Assembly: GCA_914767715.1 (NCBI GenBank)
Contig: OU612072.1
Location: forward strand, 932,001-992,000
Reading direction: 5' to 3'
Length of the DNA stretch: 60,000 nt
DNA from: Membranipora membranacea
Lineage: Eukaryota; Bryozoa; Gymnolaemata; Cheilostomatida; Membraniporidae
In this document: piece by piece, positions 1 to 11,425 of the stretch
Layout of the letters: every line of letters begins with the position of its first letter
How positions within the stretch are numbered: the first letter of the stretch is position 1
The notes under the pieces: generated by a model
Databases searched by the model: none
What the model was told of the DNA's origin: nothing
The model's input: only the letters and a program-made list of their open reading frames with translations
Translations under genes and position numbers: made by a program

Positions 1-593
1 GGACAAAGGGACACAACTCAAATAACTACCGTGTGCCATATTTTGCTACTACTTGGCCTACCTATGATTCAGTTTCTGACAGCCCACATTTCAGTGATTC
101 TTTTCATATCATGCTCTACATCGCTAGGTGCTATGGTACTCAAACATGTCCGCTTGCATGCATATTATTATTGGTGACTTGGTTTATATTGTCACAAACA
201 TCAAGTATGCTGTGAGATTTGGGTGTTTATACTGTTGCATGGGCAGGGGACAACAAAAATAATATCAAAATCTAAGTAAGGTAATGTCTGACTCTTAGTG
301 GATGGCGCAGGTTGGATAAAACGTAATCTAAAAAGTAATCGTATGGGGAAGGAGTCTTTACCCCAGGCAGTTCTGTATTCAAGGCTTCGATAATATCTGC
401 ATGAGGGGAGTTTATAAATGAACTTTATATGAACAATAATTGAGATAATTATACTAAGCCATCAATGTCGGCTTCCGCAACCTGCACACAATCAAACCCC
501 CTCCCACAGGCGCGCCGCCAGGCCACCCAAGGCACCAGACTGATTACATGTCTCCACTCCCATAAGGTACCTTTTGTACAGGTTGACACCATG
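1..593. other. Intergenic sequence, nothing recognised
   Basis: No reading frame with recognisable motifs, no RNA gene and no clear repeat seen. The only structural remark is that it lies directly downstream (3' side) of the minus-strand LINE remnant. Confidence 0.5.
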
Positions 594-2070
594 TCACAAC
601 AGGGACCTCTCACCTCGCTTGTTTTTGGCCTTTTTTGTTCGTAAATTATTTAATCTTGTGTTATAATCATGTTCTGATTTAAGAGAGTTGATAAAATCAT
701 TCGAAAATGTTCTTAAAAATAGTTTTAAAGAGCAGTATTGGAATAGCATATTCAAAGTCATTATATTTAAAGTCTTAAAAAGAGTTGAAACATGATCTCT
801 GGTCTTTTCCTTTAAAATCACTCTTACACAAGTCTTTTGGAGGACTATTACTCGTTTAAGGTCATTTTCAGCAGCATGGCCCAGAACTCTATTCCATAGA
901 GCAGGTGCGGGTAAAAAAACGAGTAATATAGTTCGATCATTGTTTTTTCGTCAAAATATTGCCTTACTACACGCATCATTATTACAACAACCAAATTAAA
1001 TTTTTTGCACAATTCATTTATGTGCGACTTTAAAGTAATATTTGAATCAAGGATAATACCTAAAAATTTAGTTTCATTTTTCAGTTTGAGGGTGTTGATA
1101 TTCAGTTTGATAACATGATCATCGGCACTGATAGCTTTTCTTGGGGATTTAAAAATTACCTGAAGAGTTTCGGAATAGTTAAGTACTAGTTTATTAGCTA
1201 AGCAACAATTTTCAACTTTGTTTAATCCTTGACTTCAAATAGCATGGTCTGTACAAAAAATATTAGTGTCGCCTGCATACAGTATGTAATTTAATGCAGG
1301 CGCTGCATACAAGAGGTCGTTTATGTAAATCAAAAATAAAAGTGGCCCCAGGTTTGAGCCTTGGGGTACTCCTATGTTGATGTCACGGTACTGAGATACA
1401 GCATTATTTACAATAACATATTGTTTACAGTTTTTGAGGTAATTTTCGATGAGAGATGTGGCACAGGGTAAAAATCCATTAAACGGTAGCTTTTTGACTA
1501 AAATTTCATGATTGATAGTACCAAACACCTTTGAAAAATCTAAAAATATGCCAAATGTGCTGTTGCAGCGATTAAAATTTTCATACAATTGTTCCATCAG
1601 CTTGTTTATAGCAGTGGTGGTATTTCTGCCTCTTCTAATTCCAAACTGGCAGTCAATTAAAATTGAGTTGGTCTCTAAAAAATCAATTATCAGGTTACTA
1701 AGAATTTTTTCAACAATTTTAGAAATAGTGCTTAAGATTGATATTGGGCAATAGTTATTAGTACTTTGTTTGTCCCCTTTTTTAAAAATGGGTGTCACTC
1801 GTGCAATTTTTAAGCAGTCTGGGAACACAGAATTTTCAATGACCAAATTTACAAGATATGCCAATATTGGGAGGATAATCAGGTTGTTTTCTTTGATCGC
1901 TCGTGACGAGATTTTGTCCGGACCAGTGGCTTTTTTGGCTTGGAGATTATCCACAACGGGCAGGATATCAGTGCTATCAACAACATGAAAACTGAATTTG
2001 GGTTTAGAATCCCACTCAATTTGAGGGGCAAAATAGTCAGCAAAGTTAGCGTCTGTGGGAGGCAATTTGT
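594..2070 (-). mobile_element. Inactive non-LTR (LINE) reverse transcriptase remnant
   Basis: The minus frame from 2065 to 1235 reads as a LINE reverse transcriptase. It has KKATGPDKI near the start, then TPIFKKGD, the palm motif FLDFSKVFGTINH, the GVPQGSNLGPLLFLIYINDL block and the catalytic box as YAGDT. In active enzymes the box is YADD-like, so the first catalytic Asp is Gly here. FGTINH replaces the usual FDTVNH. An in-frame TGA at about 1233 is followed in the same frame by some 125 more codons of RT thumb/C-terminal sequence (for example YYSFFYPHLLYGIEFW). A last segment, 821-594, is in another frame and has the HDYNTR-type tail often seen at LINE ORF ends. The endonuclease half is absent, so the copy is 5'-truncated. 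No neighbouring gene depends on it. Confidence 0.9.
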
Positions 2071-2531
2071 CAACAGTAATGTATACGGTTTACACTATGA
2101 GTAAGCTACAGAAGCAGGGTGTCTGTACATAATTCTGACCCACCTCTTAACCCTCGGACAGCTGAGAGGAAACTATATTGTTAAAAATAATATACGATGA
2201 GCCCAAAGTGGCTTTTTACGTCACGTCATGATGTGTGTGATTTTTTAAATTTGATGATAAACAATGTGAAACTTTAAGCAATGATTTGAGATAAAATTTA
2301 GTAAGTAAGAACCAAAGTTTTTGCAATTTCCCACTGTATTGCAGTATAATAAACACACACCCCAACTTTCAGCAGTATAAAAAAATATCAAGTTCAGCAC
2401 AGACCATTGAATGTAGGTACATTTGGCGTCATTTTTCCATTACGCCGAACATGCTGTCAAAAGGACCATTACTAATGCCAGAACTACTTTTTTTGAAAAT
2501 TCTCACGTACGACGCCGCTTTGATTAAGTAA
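2071..2531. other. Intergenic sequence, nothing recognised
   Basis: No coding, RNA or repeat signal recognised between the truncated LINE and the hairpin MITE. Confidence 0.4.
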
Positions 2532-2718
2532 AGTACAAACAGGAAATGCCAACAGAATATGGAACTGCGGATCAGTTGTTCCCGAATTGCGCATCACAGA
2601 ACGCCCAAACGCGCCTTAAAAAGCCCCTTAAATTGGCTGTTTTTGGCATTCTGTTGTGCGCAATTCGAGGAAAACTGATTCAAAATGCCAAATTCTGTTG
2701 GCGTTACCTGTTTGTACT
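2532..2718. mobile_element. Hairpin MITE, 187 bp
   Basis: The two ends are inverted copies: AGTACAAACAGG at the left and CCTGTTTGTACT at the right. The inner sequence also pairs imperfectly (GAATTGCGCA against TGCGCAATTC). No coding capacity. A non-autonomous DNA transposon is the likeliest reading; family not assigned. Confidence 0.65.
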
Positions 2719-2857
2719 ATGCTCTCCTGTGTCTACAATCAGGTATATCTTTACCAAACACTCCATAGTCAACGGAAGAGTCCCAATTTAGTTCAAGCAT
2801 CTTTTAGCGAAGTTAGTTTGGCGACCTGGATGGTCTTAGTTGACGAAACATCAAACA

Positions 2858-2863
2858 TTTATT
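2858..2863 (-). terminator. Possible poly(A) signal of the SIT-like gene
   Basis: AATAAA on the minus strand, about 370 nt past the stop codon of the minus-strand transporter gene. Hexamers are common in AT-rich DNA, so this is only a candidate. Confidence 0.25.
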
Positions 2864-3229
2864 ATTCAGAATAAAATGTGATAAAAAAATGAATCAATCA
2901 CGATAATATTAGAATAATTGAAAATTGTCGGGAGATGCCCCTAAATAGACAAGGAAGCATAACTTTTCTAAATACATGGGTGTTCGTTTAAAATATTTTG
3001 GCCCACTTATCGCACTTCATATTCAAAAGAAATCATGAGTACATCAGAGGGAAGGTGCAATTACTGTGATTAGCTTCATTAAGGTCAAAAAATACCTGGT
3101 GCACCAGCGTAGTCCAGTCGGCTGTGGAGTGTTGTCATATAGTTCTTACTAATATGGAGGGCAGGCAACCTGAATATAAATACTTACTCACTTACTCGGT
3201 AACAAATCGATCAAACAAAAGTCCAGGAT

Positions 3230-6200
3230 TTAGATTTTATTCTTCTTATCCAACATTAGTCTGAGGTTGTTAATTTCTTGTCTCTGTGAGTCAACTGTGG
3301 CTAGAAGTTCACAGGCTACAATATGAGGCGGAATGTGATCGGGGTGTGAGATATCCTGTAAAAATGAGGGTACATCATAGCCTGAGTTCCTGATCTGTGT
3401 AGCTATATCTCCAGGGCTAGCATACACCTGTGAATTAAAAATAATACAAGCAGGTTGGCTTGTTTACAAAAACCTCAAACATAAAACCTTCCCTCACTTT
3501 ATCTGTCAATACCGTTGGTTTGCTGATGTTAACTAACAGATAACTAACAGATAAGTACTGAGTGACAATAATTTTTGTAGATAGGACAATAAAGGGAGGC
3601 TATTGGCTCAACTCATGGGTGAAACAGCTGCATCAAGGAGCTGAAAAGTATTGATTTCTTAAGTTCGTTCAACTCTCATTTGAACCTTTGCTTCCACTCA
3701 GGGAAATGTGTGCTCATCGAATTCTGTATAACTCTCAAAGATAACAAAATATTAAAATCATGGTGTAAAATATGCAATGACATATCATTATTTCTAACTG
3801 CAACAAGGTAATAACTGTCACTAATTTGTTGTCAGTTCATTGATTTCAACCCTGATTTTCGCAATCAGTTTGTGCCAATCGCTCGCCCATTTAGATGACA
3901 ATTCTGAGATAAAAGCCTCTATTAATGATGTTCGAGCCGCACATTTCCCTGAGTGGCAGTAGTTGATAGAGTCTGCAGAGATACGTTCTCTGTTTTATTC
4001 AGAGGCAGCATTGCTTCAGATGTGTGATAACCTTTCCATTGGAATAATAAACCATCACCATGTATGGACACATATAGGACTCTACACACCTTGTTACCGA
4101 CAACAGAAGGGAACTTCATGAACTGTTCTGGATGTTTATCTAGATACTGTCTGTATACAGCTATGACATCAGAGCTCATCTCATCCTTCAGAGTGTCGAT
4201 GAGTGTACTCACATGAATTATATTCTGTAATAAAATCACTTCAAGGTCTTTTGATCAAATCAGAATGAATATGATTTTACATAGTGAAATTGTGGCTATA
4301 TTTTTACCATGTTACATTTGTAAGAATAATATCCAAGAGACCTGTAACTTCTTTGTGCCTAAATTGAACTACATTAGTTCTCTCAGTGAACGCCTCATGA
4401 ACAAATTAACTTAATTCATAATGGTAGAATCGTAGAGAAGCGATACAGGCTAATTTAACTCCCACCTCGTCAGCTGGTAGGAATGTCGTCTTCTCTGTCA
4501 GCTCTTTACTATGATTGTCTGAGCTCCCCTCTTTCTCTGCTGATGTCACGGACTCCTCTAAATCACTAAAATTTCTCTTATCTAAGCCTCTCAAGTTTAC
4601 GGGATTAATGGTTGTCTTATCATCCTGTGATACATACAATCATAGAGTAAGGATATACTTTGTGATACTCTGTGATACTCTGTGATACTTTGTGATACTC
4701 TGTGATACTCTGTGACTTTGCATTCAACAGTAATGGTATACAATTGTAAATTTCGCTAGATTCAGCAACGAGAATCAGAGGCTACAAAAAACTTACACAC
4801 AACTATAGGGTAGCTATGCAAAGTTAGGTGGAGTGACAGTGATCGTATTTGAGATGAAATCTAAGTTTGTTTCAGTGATAGATGACACATCGTGTGTGGG
4901 TGGCATTTAACCAAAGATAGACCTACTTATTGTTATAGAATTTAATGGAGTGATATTACAGAATATATTGATGTAACCTTCATTCTGAAGCAGAACTGCA
5001 TGAAGGCACTGAGAAGCCAGCAGACATGAGTGATACCAGTCATCTCAACACCTATACACAGGTAATACGCAGGCTTCATTATAATAAACTGGAGAAAGTG
5101 TACCTGTAAAATATTATTTTTGTCATAAATTGTAATATTTAATCATTTTTGAGCTTTTGGTATAAGGATGGGGGGGGGGAAGGTTTGAAATCGTAGGGTT
5201 TTTTTATTATAAAACCTGCAGGCAGATGCATTGTAAATAATACAATCGTTTAGGCTCAAGCTTATTGGGATCTCAGAAACCTCTCATTTCATGATGTTAT
5301 GAGTTTATAAAGACAGATTTAGCGCAGTTGGCAGAGATGATCACTGAGTGTTGTACGCAGAGAACAGATAGAAATAAGGCAAACTACATACAGGATACTT
5401 AGCAGCAACAATCTGAGGCATGAGTTGAGCTATTATCACCAGTACTATACATCCCAGAATTCCAGTCTCTAAGAAGATAGATCTAAACCACCAGGAGACA
5501 GGAAATAAGAAGTTATCTCCCTCATCCAGGTATATCGTCGTTAGCTTGGCAGCGAAAAACACGAGAAATACTACGAATACTTGTCTACCCATTAGAAACC
5601 TCTCAACATTATCACCTGTAAACAAATCATATAAGTATTTGTACATGTTTCACAACTTTGGGTCTGTATAGGTGTTTGACTATCTTGTCTTACTCTGGTG
5701 AGAGTCTGTATGGTTGTCAGACTATAGGTGTGAACTATTCCAGCCAAGAGGGATTTCGCCATACTTTACACACTTGCATATATTACAACTTTGCAAATGG
5801 ACTTGTGTATCTTATACAACATTATAGAACAAACGGAGGTAACTTGCTATGCAGCTGATGTGTGTATGTGACTCACCACTAAAGGCGCTCTGTCCGATAT
5901 TATAAGCTCTGGGGTGAGATTTCCTATATGAGTCTGGATGTTGTCTCTTCAGTTCTACTAGGGCTATCTGTAGGCCCTCTACGATACCCAGACAGAAAAT
6001 ATCTACTAGGAACAGTAGAAGGGCAGCCCATCCCGGCACCGCATCCCAAAACAGCGTCTTCTGTAAACAGCACAAAGAATAAACTGTATGGGAAGGGCAG
6101 AACTAAATCTGTTGGGGTCATACAGTACACTAAATCTGTTGGGGTCGTATAGTACACTAAATCTGTTGGGGTCGTACAGTACACTAAATCTGTTGGGATT

Positions 6201-6744
6201 GTATAGTACACAGTACACACAAGGGCCAGCTCAAAAAATACTCCAGGTATTGAAAGAACGGTTGCTGTTCATTAGCATCAATGCACACTGAAAGCAATCA
6301 AATTCAAATGTTTGAGGGTCTCGAGTTTGGCTAAAACTAACTTAAATTGCCAAGATATCCAGTGTGGGTGTAAAAAGTTTTCAATGAGCGGGCACCACTG
6401 ACTATAGCTATCCACAGCTGGATGCTGCACAAGGAATTTAATGAAGTTTGCAGATTAGATTAATTTAACAAGATATTTTTACCTACCATGAAAGCTATTA
6501 TCCCACCAGCCAATAGCTATACTTTCATTAAAGTGAAATAATTTATGTGATGACAAGGCTAAAGGTAAATCTTATCCTACCTTGAGCGCAATAGCGTATA
6601 CAGATACAACGAGACAGAACGCAAGTACAAGAGCACTCATCACAAATCTTATAATATCCCAAAGGTTAGATTTCCTCAGCTCCACCATCTTCCTGATATA
6701 TCCAGTCACCAATACTATCAATACTACCAATACTACCAATAATA
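3230..6744 (-). CDS. Silicon transporter-like membrane protein (SIT/SIT-L family), 5' exon missing
   Basis: Seven exons on the minus strand in order: 6744-6581, 6060-5877, 5615-5392, 5103-4978, 4624-4466, 4224-4090, 3427-3230. All junctions are GT/AG, the phases agree, and they give 395 residues to a TAA stop. The family moves silicic acid in diatoms; metazoan SIT-like proteins have less clear substrates. Visible residues 1-54 hold two hydrophobic helices. Residues 82-85 are EGLQ and 125-127 are GRQ, with GDNVERFLMGRQ resembling the diatom consensus. Further helices follow, with IIAQLMPQIVAA and a YYLCIGVEMTG segment. The tail is charged and ends in a short coiled-coil-like stretch, as in SITs. 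A single EGxQ/GxQ pair suggests the 5-TM SIT-L form. No start Met was found: the 6744 boundary is a splice acceptor, so at least one upstream exon is unseen. The substrate is not shown by sequence. Confidence 0.82.
4640..4715. repeat. Decamer array and transposon end beside a splice acceptor
   Basis: About five TGTGATACTC-type units (4661-4715) follow ATCATAGAGTAAGGATA, which matches the ends of the foldback at 8496-9230. On the minus strand each unit reads AGTATCACA, mimicking the true 3' splice site (TATCACAG) of exon 4624-4466 just downstream. The paralogous intron at 15.08 kb lacks the array. Confidence 0.6.
5392..6060 (-). other. Core exons carrying the EGLQ and GRQ signature
   Basis: Exon 6060-5877 encodes a membrane segment ending in EGLQ (codons 5979-5968), then a polar loop with KSHPRAYNIGQ. 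Exon 5615-5392 carries GRQ (codons 5589-5581) and a following helix with LETGILGCIVLVIIAQL. In diatom SITs these paired motifs (EGxQ and GxQ) are proposed to line the silicic-acid path. Both motifs are intact here, which is the main reason for the family call. Confidence 0.82.
6103..6210. repeat. 27-bp tandem repeat, four units
   Basis: Four near-identical 27-bp units beginning CTAAATCTGTTGGGGTCGTA lie in the intron just upstream (in gene sense) of the EGLQ exon. Because 27 is a multiple of three, the array stays open and reads as repeated NRFSVLYDP on the minus strand. The paralogue at about 19.3 kb has a single unit, so the expansion is private to this copy. Confidence 0.85.
6710..6744 (-). 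repeat. 9-bp repeat encoding the first visible membrane helix
   Basis: The start of exon 6744-6581 consists of four units of (G/A)TAGTATTG (the first is 8 bp), coding for repeated V-V-L or I-V-L triplets of the helix. The pseudogene copy has three units at the same place (exon 155 nt instead of 164), so the helix length differs by exactly three residues. Confidence 0.75.
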
Positions 6745-7131
6745 CTAGGTGTCAGTAAAAATTCCGATTCGCTTTTACAGATATATTTATGCAATCATAA
6801 TCACACTAGAGACGTCTGTGCTTTGGTAGGCTTTACTTCAGACATACTTCACAGCATCACCTTCTGAACTGAAAAACGGCAGGTCAATAGCTCTCTCTCT
6901 CTCAGGTGCAAAATATAGGATGTGTTATATAATTGATTGACTTTAATTACATGGAAAATCCCCAACACCAATAAAATTATGGACTATTACAGATTATTAT
7001 ATTGGTGTAAGCAGCCGAGGTCTACATTTTGAATTGTTAATCATGTCTGTGTTTGTTATTCATTTCCAACACGACAGTCAACTAAGTACATTATTTAGTA
7101 CATTGTATGCTATCATGGGGGTGTATAGTGT

Positions 7132-8088
7132 AGGGGTGGAACGGATCAGGGTTGGGCAACCTCGGATCGGATATCGGATCGGTCTATAAATTCAACCTCG
7201 GATCGGATCCGGACTCGGATAACGCGTAAAAACGCTAAATTAACCAGTCACAGCAGCTCTTCTTTTGCACCATAATATACAATTAAGGTCATTGAATACA
7301 TGGATAAACACCGTCAACAATCTCTTCCCTGAACCATTACCCTAATTCAAATGTGCACATATCAGCTTGGATATAATTCTTTACAGGAGCAACTTATCAC
7401 TCTAACAGCGCAAGGATCACACAAACAGATTATTTGAAAAGATCATTTAATGAGTTCTAAGATCTCTTGACAACGAGAATTTGTGCATAGGCACTCAGTT
7501 TGCCAGGATCACTCAAACCCCGATGTTAAAATTCACTGAGTTTGAACAAACTCCCTGCTCCTATGTCTCAACAGGGAGGTATATCCCACCCTCCCTGGTC
7601 CCAAACTCTCTGTTGTGATTAGGGATAGGAATTGTCCTCCTACTTTGAAAAAGCAGAAGAGGATAATTACTTTGTTCATCAATCTAGACATTTTGTTACA
7701 AGGAACATCATTGGACAAAATATTGTCTTATGTCACAACGATCTGAGTAAAGATGCTTCTATCAATTTCAGCAGAAAAAACACATCCATCAAATTTAATC
7801 AGCAACAATATAGATAGCTATGAAAATGAGATAGGTGTTGAATGCTTACTGATCACCACTGAGTGCATTCAGCCAAACTCAATCATCTTATCTGAACTAC
7901 AAATTAATGACTATCATACTTCCTCCCTTGTCATTTTCAGTGAGATAAATGATGCTAAGTAAGTGTTGATTCAGGTAAAAACGCATCATCTCGGATCAGA
8001 CATAACACATATCCGACCCGGTTTGTGGTTGGATCCGAGGTCAAATATCCGAATTTCAACTCCAACCTCAAGAGGACGTTCCACCCCT
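7132..8088. mobile_element. Non-autonomous hAT-like element, about 957 bp
   Basis: Terminal inverted repeats AGGGGTGGAACG and CGTTCCACCCCT are flanked by 8-bp duplications, TATAGTGT (7124-7131) and AATAGTGT (8089-8096), matching at 7 of 8 bases. Subterminal sequence is rich in CGGATC/GGATCCGA motifs in both orientations. No transposase seen. It sits upstream of the intact SIT-like gene and is absent from the paralogous upstream region. Confidence 0.75.
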
Positions 8089-8353
8089 AATAGTGTAACC
8101 CTCACTAGTCTGCGGTTTGTGAACTATATGTTCAATTCCATGTCTCCCCTCCCCCAAGTACATTATTGCTAGTAAATTACTGAATGGTAATCACAATACC
8201 TTGCGTAGCTTTATTGGTGACTTATAGCAAAGTAAACTATGCTTTTCATACCTTCCCACTCCCTTTCTACAGTTTCTACTGTGAGATGTTGTATGTGAAA
8301 TCCGAATATAAATCAATCACAGGAAATCACTTACATTGGATATAAATAAATCC

Positions 8354-8437
8354 GCTCCTGCCCTAACATATTATAAGTTTGTTCTCACTTTTATCGGTTG
8401 CATTGGGCGGCTAGATGTCAGCAACCTGAGCTGTTAT
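8354..8437 (-). promoter_or_regulatory. Block conserved upstream of both SIT-like copies
   Basis: This stretch (GCTCCTGCCC... to ...ACCTGAGCTGTTAT on plus) is clearly similar to 20442-20524 upstream of the second copy. It may be promoter, 5' UTR or the missing first exon, or simply the edge of the duplicated segment. No TATA box or clear start codon context decides between these. Confidence 0.35.
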
Positions 8438-8495
8438 ATAACAATTCATTACAGACTATTTGTTAAGACTGTGAATAAAATATGGCTTTAAATGA

Positions 8496-9230
8496 TTATC
8501 ATAGAGTAAGGATATATCCACAGAGTAAGGATAAACAGAGGGGACACTTCAATGATCGTTATAGTGCCTGCGGGTTTTTGAGCTACTGGGGGAAAATCAT
8601 CATCTGGCCACCTGCCAATTTTCAATAAATATATAAGCTAATAAGGGATTTTCTCATACATAGATGCCTACCTTTGTTGGGCCATCAGTCTTTCTGTATT
8701 CATCCCAAAGACTGATTTCCAACTTTTTTGAAATGTCCAACCTTCAAGCTATACACCATATTGTTGTCATTTTCTGCTAGGATACATAGGCTATGATTTA
8801 TATGGGTTTTTAAAATGAGTTATATCATATAGATTAACAAGCGGCTTGGGTCAGTACACGGACATTTCCTAATTTTGATGACCAGCCATCCATCAATGTC
8901 ACATGTAACTCTATATGGAAAAACCATAGACCTACTTATAATTTATTATTAGTAGGTCTATTGGAAAAACTCATTTTAATAACCCATATAACTCATAGCC
9001 TATGTATGCTAGCACAAAATGACAACAATATGGTGTATAGCTTGAAGACCTATCAAAGGTAGGTATGTCTGCCTAAAACCTCACATTGTAACTTATATAA
9101 TTATTGAAATTTGCAGGTGGCCAGATTGATGATTTTCCCCCAGTGGATCAGAACTGCAGGCACTATAACGATCATTGAAGTGTCCCCTCTGTTTATCCTT
9201 ACTCTGTGATATATCCTTACTCTGTGATAA
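8496..9230. mobile_element. 735-bp foldback element
   Basis: The two halves are inverted copies over most of their length. Each end carries two AGAGTAAGGATA motifs followed by AACAGAGGGGACACTTCAAT, and the inner parts also match (AGCTATACACCATATTGTTG on one arm and its complement on the other). No protein coding signal. Copies of its end occur at about 4640. Confidence 0.85.
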
Positions 9231-11425
9231 ACCAGTCAGCTACTGATGATCAATCAAGGGATTAGAAAATCCATAAAAGTAGCATGCATAGCCTACATGC
9301 TAGTGAATCAAGAAATAAATGACAATACATGAGCTCTAACTCTGAATAAATAGATGGATTCGCTACACAGATTTTTGTAGATTGAACAAAATGTAAAATA
9401 GCAATATCTGATTTGACACAATCTCTGAACGTTTCAAAAAAATTAAAGACGTTTACTTGGATTATCTTCAAATTGCAAAAGACAACAATTTATCATTGTT
9501 AGCGGGAACTTGATACATATTTGCCAAAATTGTGTTATTGTCAAAAAAAATTTGTTTATACCTTTATTGCCGTCTATATAATTTTTTGAGAAAAGGTTCT
9601 TCAAAATCATACTGTTAATTAAAGCTTATCATTTTGGACATTGAGAAGAAAATGATCTCTTATGGGATAGTACTTAGTACTTACATGACATAAAAATACC
9701 ATGAGTATGACCTCAGTATGATCATTACATGCAATATCCAATAGACAATTTGGTTTGGAAACATAAAAAGAAATTTCACTCAGATAATGAATGCTTGATT
9801 TGATTAATCTTATCAATTATATTTTTAACATTCAAATGCCTATTGTCAATTCCCATTAATCTAAAAATATAGATAAACTCCTGATTTAAAAAAAATACAA
9901 AACTCAAGCTTACTTTGGTGAAACAATTAAATCTGATCATATCAAGTATATGATCACCTGCTTCTTTCTTTGCTTATTGTTACTGCTGAGCGTCGGCTAC
10001 TGAGAAGCAGGTAGGGGGGGGGGGGGGAGGTTGTAAAATCAGTTTATATTATCCGATAGATTGACAGAGATTCGGGGCTAAGAATTCATCATTAGATAAA
10101 ACTCCAGTTCACATTATGGTTGCGATCAAAAAGTCAAAGAGTTATACTTTTGTAGCCTCAGCAATGACCTTGTCCTCACTGCGGATGATGTGGAACTAGG
10201 GCTATATGTCAGTCATTTGCATAGAAAAAACACACAACACTAGACTGGACACTGAGCATCAAAAAGTGTCCTCATTAAATGCTGCGACACAATGACATCT
10301 CACTGTGGTAGAAAAAGCAATGATGCATGTGTTTTTTTGGGGTAATCTCCCTTTGATGCAGATAATTTTATAGATTTTATAGAATTTGATGCAGAATAGC
10401 AGCAGCAATCTTCTGCAGCACGGGTAACAGCGTTATCTATAATTATTCTGTCTACAACTCATCATTTATTTTGATTAAGCAAAAATGGTATAGAATTATT
10501 AGATAAACAGCATATATTTGGTAAGTAATCTAAATTCACAAGTTGGAGATTTCAATTCCCAGCGACAATCAAACAAACTTGGCCAAATTAAACTGATGTA
10601 TCAACTAATCCAACACACAAGATAATCTTGTAACATTGTATGGTGAAAGATGGATTCCCACAATGCAATTCTAGATTGGAATCTTGGAAGGGGATCGAAA
10701 GAAAATCCTAAATCCTATTATAATACTGATCGGAATCAAATCACAATGCATTATGGGATATTGCTGCGAGGTGATTGTGACCCTGTTTTCAGTCGTTGTG
10801 TAAGGAAATTTAGAATTCATGGCTATTGATTATTACCTAACATCTATTATAGAATTTTAGCAGATCAAGTCCTTTTCAACAAAACCTGAAAATTTACCCA
10901 TGCAACAATTTGAGCATAATACAGCGTAACAGGTGCACTAGTGATATCAATTTCAGTGTGGTTGGTGTTGAAATGGTACGATAGCCCACCCAGCCCCTTA
11001 TCGACCGCTGACGGCAGCGATTGCCATCCCGAACGCCATAAGGGCTGGCTGTACAAAATAGCTGACAAATATCCCCTATAATGGTGTGGCAATCCAAAGC
11101 GGTCAAGGTTTTAGTGATCTATCATATACCTTTACAAGATGTTATCCTGATCTAACCAAAGTTGCGGGGGGGGGGGGGGTGAATTCAATTTCTTTGTTTT
11201 GTCATCTACTTGATTTTTTAATTTCAGTTGTTAGTCTTGTTGATTGAGCATGAATAATGACCAAATACAGACTACACTCATCCCATCTAACAGCGAGAAG
11301 CCTATTAAACACCTTGCAATGCATTGTGGGAAGATGACATTCTTTCAACAATACAATATAAAGAGTTTTGAGGGGGTTCGGATAAAATCTATAATGATAT
11401 TATATACTGTTGAGAATTAAACCAT
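9231..11425. other. Intergenic sequence with one repeat copy
   Basis: No gene seen. A segment at about 10460-10560 (containing GGTATAGAATTATTAGATAA) recurs as a direct repeat at about 11705-11811 inside the next foldback. A second block at about 10740-10795 resembles that foldback's arm. Poly-G runs occur near 10015 and 11167. Confidence 0.5.

Noticed and set aside
6103-6210. CRISPR-like direct repeats (also 48928-49050, 53031-53235, 13860-13969)
   Set aside because: Units are contiguous with no unique spacers, and the context is eukaryotic; these are ordinary minisatellites.
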